From positions 226,596 to 290,595 of the forward strand of contig JAGBNC010000006.1 of assembly GCA_017634595.1 (NCBI GenBank): a DNA stretch of 64,000 nt, in the 5' to 3' direction. Below are positions 41,698 to 49,373 of this stretch, one piece after another (position 1 is the first letter of the stretch; the number at the start of each line of letters is the position of its first letter). Source of the stretch: Bacteroidales bacterium. Its GTDB lineage: Bacteria; Bacteroidota; Bacteroidia; Bacteroidales; UBA932. The notes below the pieces were generated by a model, which saw nothing but the letters and a program-made list of their open reading frames with translations, searched no databases and was not told the origin of the DNA. Made by a program: the position numbers and the translations under genes.

Positions 41698-43074
41698 TTA
41701 CTTAAACAGAGCCTTGACCAGTGCAGGGACATCCGCCACTTTCACCACTTTGATGCCTGAAGGGGCAGTGCCCTCGGTCGGACTGTAGGAACTTACAAAT
41801 ATCTTCTTGAAACCCAGGCGGGCGGCCTCGCCTATGCGCCTGTCAGTCTGGCTCACGGGGCGGATCTCGCCGCTCAGGCCCACCTCGCCGGCAAAACAGC
41901 AGTCAAGGGGCAGAGCATAGTCGAAGTTTGACGACAGCACTGCGCAGATCACGGCAAGGTCGCATGCGGGGTCATTGACCTTGAGTCCGCCAGCCATGTT
42001 GAGGAACACGTCCTTGGCGCTGAGGTGGAAGCCAGCCCTCTTCTCCAGCACCGCAAGCAGCATGTTGAGGCGGCGCACGTCAAACCCGGTGGCAGAACGC
42101 TGCGCCGTACCGTAAGCGGCCGACGATACAAGAGCCTGCACCTCGAATAACAGCGGCCGGGTGCCATCCAGCATAGCCGCGATAGCAGTGCCGCTCAGGC
42201 CCTCCTCGTGCATAGGAATCAACAGTTCCGAAGGATTGGGCACCTCGCGCAGGCCCGAGCCCGTCATCTCGAATACAGCCAGTTCGGAAGTGCTCCCGAA
42301 ACGGTTCTTGATGCTGCGCAGAATACGATACGAGCCACGATTGTCGCCCTCGAACTGTAGTACCACATCAACTATGTGCTCAAGAATCTTGGGCCCGGCT
42401 ATATAGCCGTCCTTCGTGATATGGCCGATGAGAATCACAGGCACGCCACTCTCCTTGGCAAAGCGCAGCAACATGGCAGCCACTTCTTTTATCTGACTGA
42501 CCGACCCCGGGGTAGAATCCAACGCATCGGTATACATGGTCTGCACCGAGTCCACTATCATCAGGCCCGGCGTAAGCGCCCTGGCCTGCTCCAGCACCGC
42601 CTCGATGCGGGTTTCGCAATAAATCAGGCAAGAGTCGGGAATGCCTTCGGGCGAAAGGCGCGTAGCCCTCATGCGGACCTGCCTCTCGCTCTCTTCGCCG
42701 GTGACATAGAGGGTGCTGAGCGAAGGACAGCCAAGCGGTATCTGCAAGCTAAGGGTGGACTTGCCTATGCCCGGTTCGCCCCCGATAAGGATGAGCGACC
42801 CCGGAACTATGCCACCTCCGAGCAGCCTGTCCAACTCCCCTACGCCGAGCAAGATACGAGGCTCGGATGCCAGGTCTATCTCTCCCAGTTTACGCGGCTT
42901 ACGTTCGGAAGTGCCTGAGCGTCCGGAGTTCCTTGAAGGCGCGCTCTTGCTGCTCTCTACGGGAGCTTCAACCATAGTGTTCCACTCTCCGCACGCGGGA
43001 CAGCGCCCCATCCACTTAGGGCTCTCGTTGCCACAGGAGGTGCAGTACCAGATGGTTTTTGCTTTACTCGCCAT
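41698..43074 (-). CDS. radA: DNA repair protein RadA
   Basis: A 458-residue protein: N-terminal zinc finger (CTSCGNESPKWMGRCPACG), RecA-like ATPase with Walker A GGEPGIGKSTLS and Walker B LMIVDS, the RadA-specific KNRFG motif (IKNRFGSTSEL), and a C-terminal Lon-protease-like domain (MAGGLKVNDPACDLAV; FAGEVGLSGEIRPV). It promotes branch migration in recombinational repair. It overlaps the upstream NlpC/P60 gene by 11 bp and lies 6 bp before the flavodoxin-like gene. Confidence 0.97.
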   Translation of the reverse strand: MASKAKTIWYCTSCGNESPKWMGRCPACGEWNTMVEAPVESSKSAPSRNSGRSGTSERKPRKLGEIDLASEPRILLGVGELDRLLGGGIVPGSLILIGGEPGIGKSTLSLQIPLGCPSLSTLYVTGEESERQVRMRATRLSPEGIPDSCLIYCETRIEAVLEQARALTPGLMIVDSVQTMYTDALDSTPGSVSQIKEVAAMLLRFAKESGVPVILIGHITKDGYIAGPKILEHIVDVVLQFEGDNRGSYRILRSIKNRFGSTSELAVFEMTGSGLREVPNPSELLIPMHEEGLSGTAIAAMLDGTRPLLFEVQALVSSAAYGTAQRSATGFDVRRLNMLLAVLEKRAGFHLSAKDVFLNMAGGLKVNDPACDLAVICAVLSSNFDYALPLDCCFAGEVGLSGEIRPVSQTDRRIGEAARLGFKKIFVSSYSPTEGTAPSGIKVVKVADVPALVKALFK

Positions 43075-43978
43075 CTTGCTCGAAATAATATGAACTCTTT
43101 AGAATTGAGATGGCGCCCTTGCCGCGGTCAACGTCACCGAGTATGCGGGTCGCACCCACCACTTCGCGGCCGTACTCCTTAAGGTCATTGATACGCACCA
43201 TCTGAGAAGAATGCACTATCTTTCCGTCTCCGAGGTAGATAGCTACATGCGTCACCCTCAACGGCTTTTTGCTCCCGAAGAAGAGCAGGTCGCCCGGCAG
43301 CCACTCTCCGTCCTTGACGGCAGTACCGCACTTGATCTGCTGGCTTGCGTTGCGGGGCAGGATAATACCGTTCATGAAGTAGCAGAACTTGACCAGGCCG
43401 CTGCAATCGAAGTGCTTGATGGAGTTGCCGCCCCACATGTAGGGAGTGCCGGCAAAGCTGCACGCCATGGATGTAATCTCGCGGGCGCAGAAGGAGCGTC
43501 CCACGGAATCGTCGGCAGCAAGGCCGCTGCGGCTGCCTGCCCAGGTGCGGAAATCCATCACCTGATGCCCCAGCACCCATCCTTTGCGGCCATCGGGAAG
43601 AAGCACCTCTACCCAGCCGTGCTTCCAGCCACCCGTCTGACGCACAAGGTCTCCCATGGTGAAGTCACACATGGGCGCACTGTTCTCGGAGGGTTGCTCC
43701 CGTATGCGCGCATACTCTGCCACGCATATCCATTTGGAGGCTTCCAAATAGGCGTCCTTTTCATCATCGGTAAGATATTTGAGGCCCAGGTCGGTCACCC
43801 AGCCGGTGTAATCTTCGGCCGTGACCTTGACCCAGTACCGCTCAGTCTCACCGGTGGTCTGCACCAGGGCGCCCATAAGCAGTTGATTATCCAGAGGAGC
43901 CTCATAATCAGGGCTCGGCCTCATAAAGGTGGACGACAGTGTGACTACCGCCCAGGTAAGAATCGAAGTCAGTATCAT
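43064..43978 (-). CDS. NlpC/P60-family cell-wall hydrolase with SH3-like domains
   Basis: A 304-residue exported protein. Two SH3b-like regions (about 25-65 and 80-150) precede a C-terminal NlpC/P60 cysteine peptidase at about 165-270: catalytic Cys in HFDCSGLVKFCYF, His in VTHVAIYLG and a third polar residue after HSS. It should cut peptide bonds in peptidoglycan stems. The tail (GAISILKSSYYFEQDGE) overlaps radA by 11 bp. Its ATG lies only 5 nt after a -7 box (TATTTTTG). Confidence 0.9.
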   Translation of the reverse strand: MILTSILTWAVVTLSSTFMRPSPDYEAPLDNQLLMGALVQTTGETERYWVKVTAEDYTGWVTDLGLKYLTDDEKDAYLEASKWICVAEYARIREQPSENSAPMCDFTMGDLVRQTGGWKHGWVEVLLPDGRKGWVLGHQVMDFRTWAGSRSGLAADDSVGRSFCAREITSMACSFAGTPYMWGGNSIKHFDCSGLVKFCYFMNGIILPRNASQQIKCGTAVKDGEWLPGDLLFFGSKKPLRVTHVAIYLGDGKIVHSSQMVRINDLKEYGREVVGATRILGDVDRGKGAISILKSSYYFEQDGE

Positions 43979-43983
43979 AGCTA

Positions 43984-43991
43984 CAAAAATA
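43984..43991 (-). promoter_or_regulatory. -7 box directly before the NlpC/P60 gene
   Basis: TATTTTTG on the minus strand, its last base 6 nt from the A of the ATG at 43978. Transcription would start on or next to the start codon. Confidence 0.55.
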
Positions 43992-44079
43992 GCAAAAAAA
44001 ACATAAAGACTTCAAGACTTAGCCTCCGGCTTTGACAGGCCTGTCTCCAACTTAGTGCGCCACTACGATGCGCCACATA

Positions 44080-45678
44080 TTATTTAGCTTTTACCGGGCG
44101 TACAACGAATTTATAGTCTTTGGCATAAAGCGTCTCGAGTACACTCACAGAAGGGCTATGTGAAGATACCGTCCAGTATAACCTATGACTGTTTGAATTT
44201 GCTATAGTCTTTGACCAATAAAAACAGCCCATAGAACTTGGCCCATAGTATGTGCTGCCAAGGTACCCTCCAACATCAGGAAGGAACACTGAAGCGCCAT
44301 TAGACTTGGACTTAAAGCGCAGTCCGGTAACACCGTTCAAGGTCTCTTTGGTATATGTACATTTGTCAATCAGTTCCTGGCACTCGGCTTTAGTAGGCAG
44401 GCGCCACTCACCGTCAGTAAAGTATTCAGCTACATCTGAACTTGTAGATTGATACCCGAGGGCGTTGGTGAAATCATAGTACCGTCCTGTATCGCTTGCC
44501 TTCTCGGCAAAAAGATTACGATCTCCCCATTGCACGCTGAGGCCAAGGTCAACGGCCGCAGGAGCGGGATCCAGAACATTTATAGTAACCGTCTTCTCTA
44601 TGTTGCCATTAAGGACAACTCGCAGCACTGCCGTACCCGGCTTGAATGCGTTAATATAGCGCCAACCGTCACCGCCGCCACCTACTCCGGCTATTCTGTC
44701 AGCATCGATATACCAGTACTCCGACTTTATCTCTGCGCTTGACGGATTAAGAACCGCCGTGACTTTAACTTGGTCAAACGGATACATTGTAACCGGACTG
44801 GGCGAGAGGGTAAACGAGATGAGGCCCGTGGGCTTTTCTACTTTGAGAGGAGCCATGTTCTTGAGAAGGTTGCGCTCAATAGTGAAGCGAGACGAGGCCT
44901 TTTTCTCAAAAATGGCGGAATCATTCTCATAAACGGTGATTTTGAAGCCCCCGGACAAGGTCACTGGAGGAATCACGAACCAGAAATCGGTAGCATTGGA
45001 CTTGCTTGTGCCAAGCTTCACCCCACCAGGGCAGCTAAGCGTTATCGATGAAGATTTCGATGACACAAAAGACAGCGTGGGCTTTTTCCTGGGAGCGGCA
45101 GAGACAGTTGCATATCCGCTGATGATTTCACCGTTATTACTTTGCAAGGTAATCTTGGATACAGTAACGTTGTCTCCATAGAGGCTAAGTTTCAGATAAC
45201 CGCACAGGTTCTGGAAGAACATGTCATTATTTTCCGTTGCGGAGACCGCCACATTGGCAGCTTTGCCAAAGGAATGCTCCTTATAAGACTGAGTACCAAG
45301 AATCTGAACATTTTTGATGGTGCCTTCGGCAGACATAGATATGGCACTGCTGTAAGGATATACGGCATAGATATTATCCAGCGCCGAGCCGGTGCCAGAA
45401 GCAGAGCCTGACTTTGAAAACGAAGCATTATTTGTCCCCGCGCTGCCGGAATAAACATATTTCTGATTTATAGTCACATACCTGAATACAGACGCTGCAT
45501 CAGCATTATCCCAGAGTACGCGGCAATCATCGGACACGTAAGACTTGGTATCGGAATCTGCCGGGTTCTCAATCCTGGCATAAAGTATATCGTCATCAGG
45601 GAGTTCCACATTTTCCCTGCTGCATCCGGCCAGCACTGTGAAGGCCAGAAGCATAAAGAAGGCTGTTCTGTTCTTCAT
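44080..45678 (-). CDS. Fimbrillin-like/Ig-like/FISUMP surface lipoprotein
   Basis: A 532-residue lipoprotein (lipobox LAGC, Cys19). The N-terminal half resembles fimbrillin/Mfa-like proteins (VLWDNADAASVFRYV, YAVYPYSSAISM, FFQNLCGYLKLSLYG). A bacterial Ig-like domain follows at about 285-370 (FTLSPSPVTMYPFDQVKV). The C-terminal 160 residues are a FISUMP domain (AVDLGLSVQWGDRNLFAE, GEWRLPTKAECQELIDKC, ASVFLPDVGGYLGS). It lies 6 bp after a 49-residue peptide gene and shares its promoter. Likely surface-exposed; adhesion or a structural role is inferred. Confidence 0.8.
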   Translation of the reverse strand: MKNRTAFFMLLAFTVLAGCSRENVELPDDDILYARIENPADSDTKSYVSDDCRVLWDNADAASVFRYVTINQKYVYSGSAGTNNASFSKSGSASGTGSALDNIYAVYPYSSAISMSAEGTIKNVQILGTQSYKEHSFGKAANVAVSATENNDMFFQNLCGYLKLSLYGDNVTVSKITLQSNNGEIISGYATVSAAPRKKPTLSFVSSKSSSITLSCPGGVKLGTSKSNATDFWFVIPPVTLSGGFKITVYENDSAIFEKKASSRFTIERNLLKNMAPLKVEKPTGLISFTLSPSPVTMYPFDQVKVTAVLNPSSAEIKSEYWYIDADRIAGVGGGGDGWRYINAFKPGTAVLRVVLNGNIEKTVTINVLDPAPAAVDLGLSVQWGDRNLFAEKASDTGRYYDFTNALGYQSTSSDVAEYFTDGEWRLPTKAECQELIDKCTYTKETLNGVTGLRFKSKSNGASVFLPDVGGYLGSTYYGPSSMGCFYWSKTIANSNSHRLYWTVSSHSPSVSVLETLYAKDYKFVVRPVKAK

Positions 45679-45684
45679 AGCGTA

Positions 45685-45834
45685 CTAGTTATTATCCCAG
45701 GGATACTGGGTATCATCTTCGTTGATTCTTTCTGTATTGCTGTAGGCCAGCAGAGATTGCAAATCCAGAGATACCTGGGCAATTGTCGGCGAAACGTAGC
45801 TCCGTGTTCGCTCCGTAGTTTTCGGAAAATTCAT
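45685..45834 (-). CDS. 49-residue micro-ORF before the fimbrillin/FISUMP gene
   Basis: ATG at 45834, stop TAG at 45685, no signal peptide. It contains YVSPTIAQVSLDLQSLLAYS and ends DDTQYPWDNN. The tight 6-bp spacing to the next gene and the resemblance to two other short peptides in this window (52860-52982 and 60572-60769) argue that it is real. Each has YxxP, a leucine-rich stretch ending in Ser, then an acidic or polar tail with Trp. Function unknown. Confidence 0.7.
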   Translation of the reverse strand: MNFPKTTERTRSYVSPTIAQVSLDLQSLLAYSNTERINEDDTQYPWDNN

Positions 45835-45896
45835 AACAAGCTTTGGATTATTCTATGCAATTAACTACAAAGAAAACAATAATAATCCTAAAGCCC

Positions 45897-45916
45897 TTGG
45901 TCCTTTCTAATCCTTT
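45897..45916. promoter_or_regulatory. Tandem decamers TTGGTCCTTT-CTAATCCTTT
   Basis: Two adjacent 10-bp repeats, 63-82 bp upstream of the micro-ORF start, matching the pair at 37997-38016. A weak -7-like CTTTG lies between them and the gene, so they sit where an activator would bind. Confidence 0.5.
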
Positions 45917-45929
45917 TACGCCCACGCAA

Positions 45930-45963
45930 CTACGGCGGCGGCATGTCAGTACCGCCGCCGTAG
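45930..45963. terminator. Perfect 12-bp hairpin after the sugar-isomerase-like gene
   Basis: CTACGGCGGCGG (45930-45941) and CCGCCGCCGTAG (45952-45963) around a 10-nt loop, 25 bp after the stop at 45988. No T-run follows on either strand, so termination would need another factor. Confidence 0.5.
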
Positions 45964-45987
45964 TCAAGCCAGGTAAAGATAATCAGG

Positions 45988-47199
45988 TTATTCCGGGATG
46001 ATGATATGGTGGTTCCCAAGGGGGCTGCCAAGGCAGTAACGCCGCAGGGCGTCGGTGCCGCGCACGAGGATCTGGGTGCGGCAGAGATTGTCTCCGTAAG
46101 GGTTGTCCAGGATCTCAATCTCTTCGTCTATGTAATGTTCAAGGTCGGCGCCGAGTTTGAAAATCCGGGCCGGGCCGGCGGGCAGCACTCCGTGCAAGGC
46201 TACGCCTATGCCCGATTCGAAATGGGTATCATAGCAGTAGTCACCGACCATGTCGAGCGGAACGGTACAATGGGCAAACAAGAACTGGTCTCCGCTGACA
46301 CGTGACAGATTGGCCTGGAAGCCCGATTTGCCGAAGCGCTCCCTCACTATGGCCATGGAGAGCATGGCGGGTATGTCGCCCTCGCAGGTAGCCACGAAGC
46401 CTTCGGCATTGAGCCTGGCGAGTGCAAGGCAACCGGTATTATGCAGTGCCGTGAGCAGATCAAAGCACCGGAGGGTAAGCCCGTCGAGCTTGTACTCGTC
46501 GATTATCTTCTTCAGTGCCAAGTATATACTATCCGACATGCGGAAGTCTTCAGCGCTGATGGGATGACCGTAACGAGGCTTGTTCATTGGCTTAAGCCCG
46601 CTTGATTCAGGGGCGTCAGAGGCCCTGGACGCTTCTGCCTTGGCAAAGGTGACGAGCTTGCTCACCGGGATATCTATAAGCTTGACACCCAGCAGTTCGC
46701 GTGCCTTGGAGTAATCGACGGCGCTGCTGATAAGCCAGTCCGAAGGCTCGCCCACCACGCCGTAGCGTTTGCCGTCGAGTATGCCCGGCTCAACAAAAGG
46801 GTGGATAATATGCGAGGCCACCTTGCCTACAGGAGGATAATAGCGCAACAGATCCGAGGCAATCTCTTTAATGGAACCGTGGATTATCTCTCCACCGAGG
46901 CCCTGCTGATTGAGCCAGCTGAGTATTTCCATCGATGCTGCAAGCGAGTTGCTCTGCCCGCTGGTAAGGAGGCGCACCCTCGCACCTTCGTGACCTTCAA
47001 ATACTTGGCGGAAGACTCCTTCCGTCCCTCCTGTCCTGACGTAGATTATGTCACCCGAGGCTCCGAAATCGGAGAAATCCGATTCGCGGTAATCGAAAGT
47101 CGCACCTATTGCCTCTTCTATATCCTTAATAAACTGCTCGTTGTGGGCATTCTTGGCAAGTTCGCCGTGAAGATCCGAAGTAAGGGTGTAAAGTCGCAT
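45988..47199 (-). CDS. L-fucose/L-arabinose isomerase-like protein
   Basis: About 403 residues from the ATG at 47199 (MRLYTLTSDLHGELAKN); upstream in-frame TTG would overlap the -7 box. It resembles the FucI/AraA C-terminal superfamily: GDIIYVRTGGTEGVFRQVF, LLTSGQSNSLAASMEIL, EGFVATCEGDIPAMLSMAIV, FAHCTVPLDMV and the final LGNHHIIIPE. The Glu and His ligands expected in sugar isomerases appear in EGD and NHH. A cytoplasmic sugar isomerase or a non-catalytic relative is possible; the substrate is not evident. It is divergent from rsmE. Confidence 0.75.
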   Translation of the reverse strand: MRLYTLTSDLHGELAKNAHNEQFIKDIEEAIGATFDYRESDFSDFGASGDIIYVRTGGTEGVFRQVFEGHEGARVRLLTSGQSNSLAASMEILSWLNQQGLGGEIIHGSIKEIASDLLRYYPPVGKVASHIIHPFVEPGILDGKRYGVVGEPSDWLISSAVDYSKARELLGVKLIDIPVSKLVTFAKAEASRASDAPESSGLKPMNKPRYGHPISAEDFRMSDSIYLALKKIIDEYKLDGLTLRCFDLLTALHNTGCLALARLNAEGFVATCEGDIPAMLSMAIVRERFGKSGFQANLSRVSGDQFLFAHCTVPLDMVGDYCYDTHFESGIGVALHGVLPAGPARIFKLGADLEHYIDEEIEILDNPYGDNLCRTQILVRGTDALRRYCLGSPLGNHHIIIPE

Positions 47200-47202
47200 G
47201 CA

Positions 47203-47210
47203 CAAATATA
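47203..47210 (-). promoter_or_regulatory. -7 box overlapping the start of the isomerase-like gene
   Basis: TATATTTG on the minus strand, ending 4 nt before the ATG at 47199, so the transcript is likely leaderless. It is 21 bp from the opposite -7 box of rsmE. Confidence 0.6.
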
Positions 47211-47231
47211 GTTATTTTGAGCGAAAATTGT

Positions 47232-47239
47232 CATCTTTG
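47232..47239 (+). promoter_or_regulatory. -7 box directly before rsmE
   Basis: CATCTTTG, a near match to TAnnTTTG, 8 bp before the rsmE ATG at 47248. Confidence 0.5.
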
Positions 47240-47247
47240 TGCTCAAT

Positions 47248-48009
47248 ATGGAACTGTTCTACAGCAATAATATTGAGGACGGCGTGCTGTATCTGGACGC
47301 CGAAGAATCAGCTCATTGTGTGCGTGTGCTGCGCCACAGGGAGGGGGATGAGATATCTGTTATCGACGGAGCCGGGACGCTGTACCGATGCGTGCTGGAG
47401 AATGCCGACGCCAAGGGTGCCACAGCGCGAATTACAGGTTGCGAGAGTGGATTCGGCAGTCATCCTTATCACTTGACCATGGCAGTATGCCCCACCAAGA
47501 ATATCGACCGTTACGAATGGTTTGCAGAGAAAGCCACGGAGATAGGAGTGGATGTGATTGCCCCGGTGATAGGAGAGCGCTCGGAGCGTAAGGTGCTGAA
47601 GACCGAGCGCCTGGAGAGGCTGGTAAGGTCGGCGGCCAAGCAGTCGCTGAAGGGCGCGGTCCCTGAGGTGCTCCAGCCTCAGAGCGTTAAGGATTTCATC
47701 CTGTCCGTGCCGGACGATGCCCTGAAAATGATATGTTACTGCTTTGACGGTCCCAAGCACAGCATCACTGAACTTCTGTCCTCCCCGGCACTATGTGACC
47801 AAGAGGACTTCGCTTCGCTCATCCCTCCCGCGCCGTGCATAAGGGATATCTATATCCTTATCGGCCCGGAGGGAGACTTCTCCCCTGCCGAAGCAGAACT
47901 TGCACTGAGCCGGGGCTGGGCGCCCGTAACATTAGGAAACAGCCGCCTCCGGACGGAGACGGCTGCCTTAGTCGCAACTACGCAGGTGTACACCTGCATC
48001 AGTGATTGA
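47248..48009 (+). CDS. rsmE: 16S rRNA m3U1498 methyltransferase
   Basis: About 253 residues from the ATG at 47248. RsmE motifs: N-terminal PUA-like part with HCVRVLRHREGDEI, then the knotted SPOUT domain with CPTKNIDRYEWFAEKATEIGV, RSAAKQSLKGAVPEV, IGPEGDFSPAE and the knot segment LGNSRLRTETAALVA. It methylates U1498 of 16S rRNA in the 30S subunit. The stop codon directly abuts the stop of the convergent Cys-rich lipoprotein gene. Confidence 0.95.
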   Translation: MELFYSNNIEDGVLYLDAEESAHCVRVLRHREGDEISVIDGAGTLYRCVLENADAKGATARITGCESGFGSHPYHLTMAVCPTKNIDRYEWFAEKATEIGVDVIAPVIGERSERKVLKTERLERLVRSAAKQSLKGAVPEVLQPQSVKDFILSVPDDALKMICYCFDGPKHSITELLSSPALCDQEDFASLIPPAPCIRDIYILIGPEGDFSPAEAELALSRGWAPVTLGNSRLRTETAALVATTQVYTCISD

Positions 48010-48264
48010 TTACTCTGCCTTTTCCTGGTGCTCCTGGCAGTTCTCGCAAGTCTCGCCTTCTGCTTTCTCGCCTTCCTTGCAGCACTTGCCTTCCTCTTTG
48101 CACTTATCACAAACTTCACCCTCAGCGTTCTTGCAGCACTCCTTGCCCTCTACCTGCTCGGTAGCGGCAGCTTCGCCCTCAGCCTGCTTGTTAGCATTGC
48201 TGTTGTTGCCGCATGAGCAAAGGAACATAGCGGCAATGGCCAAAGAAATAACAACTTTCTTCAT
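48010..48264 (-). CDS. Small Cys-rich lipoprotein
   Basis: An 84-residue lipoprotein (lipobox AAMFLCSCG). The mature part is acidic and carries eight Cys in CC, CxxC, CC, CxxC order (KECCKNAEGEVCDKCKEE, GKCCKEGE, TCENCQEHQ). This looks suited to metal binding or thiol chemistry at the envelope. No known family is evident. It has its own -7 box (TAATTTTG, 48311-48304) in the gap before the phosphoesterase gene end. Confidence 0.75.
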   Translation of the reverse strand: MKKVVISLAIAAMFLCSCGNNSNANKQAEGEAAATEQVEGKECCKNAEGEVCDKCKEEGKCCKEGEKAEGETCENCQEHQEKAE

Positions 48265-48297
48265 GATTGTAAATATTTAAAGGTTAAACAATTTCCA

Positions 48298-48810
48298 CTA
48301 ACCTGCAAAATTAGCACTATTTTTTGGAAGTTCAAATACTTCCATATCTTTAATCTCTCCAGCCTCAATCCGGAAGCGCAGAGCCGTACGCACAAGCTGC
48401 CAGCCCTGAAGTCCTGCAGCTCCCGGATTGATATAAAGCAAGTTATACTTCTGATCCCGCATAACTTTGAGAATATGCGAGTGCCCGCAGATAAACACAT
48501 CGGGCTTATGCTTTTCTATCAGAGCCCGCGCCGCAGGATAATAGTGTCCAGGAGAGCCGCCGATATGCGTCATGAGGATCTTTAGTCCCTGTACTTGAAG
48601 CAGTTGAGCCTCAGGATAAAGATAGCGTATTGAAGAACCGTCGCAATTGCCGAACACCCCCACCACAGGCTTGAACTCCGCTATCGATTCGGCAAAAGCG
48701 GCATCCCCGCCCCAGTCTCCGGCATGCCAGATCACATCCACCGGAGCGAAGAACTCCTTGAACTGCTCGCCGAACACGCCATGCGTGTCTGATATGAGCC
48801 CGACGTACAT
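48298..48810 (-). CDS. YfcE/MJ0936-type metallophosphoesterase
   Basis: A 170-residue cytoplasmic enzyme with the metallophosphatase set: SDTHG, HAGDWGGD, GNCDGS, LMTHIGGS and CGHSHILKV. These bind two metals in small phosphodiesterases of this family. It is the last gene in an operon running small membrane protein - mutL - rhomboid - tsaC - this gene; its ATG overlaps the tsaC stop by 1 bp (TAATG). The substrate is not known. Confidence 0.9.
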   Translation of the reverse strand: MYVGLISDTHGVFGEQFKEFFAPVDVIWHAGDWGGDAAFAESIAEFKPVVGVFGNCDGSSIRYLYPEAQLLQVQGLKILMTHIGGSPGHYYPAARALIEKHKPDVFICGHSHILKVMRDQKYNLLYINPGAAGLQGWQLVRTALRFRIEAGEIKDMEVFELPKNSANFAG

Positions 48811-49373
48811 TACGGACGTATAATTTCAACCTCACCGCGCAAGCCCAGCTTGATAATCTGGGACGCACGCCCGCTTGCCCCCGCCTCGAAGCGGCGCGGA
48901 GCACACCAGTCAACCGCCGACAGTATGTCAGGTGAAATATCCTTGAACGACGCCGGAGCCGGCTCGCCGGAAATATTGGCGGAAGTCGAGACCAGAGGCT
49001 TGCGGAGACGCCGCACGAGCGCCGTACAGAACTCATGGTCAGGAATTCTGATCCCGACCGAACCGTCCTCGGCCACCACCTCGGGAGCAAGCCCCTGGGC
49101 GCCGGGATAAACGATTGTCATAGGAGCATCATTCACCTCCACCAGGTCAATAGCGATAGAAGGGATCTCCTTGACATGACGGGCCACCATATCCAGGTCG
49201 CATGCCAGCAGTACCAGCGACTTGGCTTCGCTGCGGTGCTTGATTGCAAAGACCTTGGCCACAGCCTCGGAGTTGGTGGCATCGCAGCCTATCCCCCATA
49301 CCGTATCGGTAGGGTAAAGTATTACACCGCCGTCCTTCAGTATCTTGACGGCTTCTTCGATAACTTCTTTCAT
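48810..49373 (-). CDS. tsaC: Threonylcarbamoyl-AMP synthase (TsaC/YrdC family)
   Basis: A 187-residue enzyme making the threonylcarbamoyl-AMP used for tRNA t6A37. Motifs: GGVILYPTDTVWGIGCDATN, FAIKHRSEAKSLVLL, APMTIVYPG, VGIRIPDHEF and LVSTSANISGEPAP. It is the short TsaC/YciO form without the Sua5 extension. It overlaps the rhomboid gene by 4 bp (ATGA) and the phosphoesterase gene by 1 bp. Confidence 0.93.
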   Translation of the reverse strand: MKEVIEEAVKILKDGGVILYPTDTVWGIGCDATNSEAVAKVFAIKHRSEAKSLVLLACDLDMVARHVKEIPSIAIDLVEVNDAPMTIVYPGAQGLAPEVVAEDGSVGIRIPDHEFCTALVRRLRKPLVSTSANISGEPAPASFKDISPDILSAVDWCAPRRFEAGASGRASQIIKLGLRGEVEIIRP

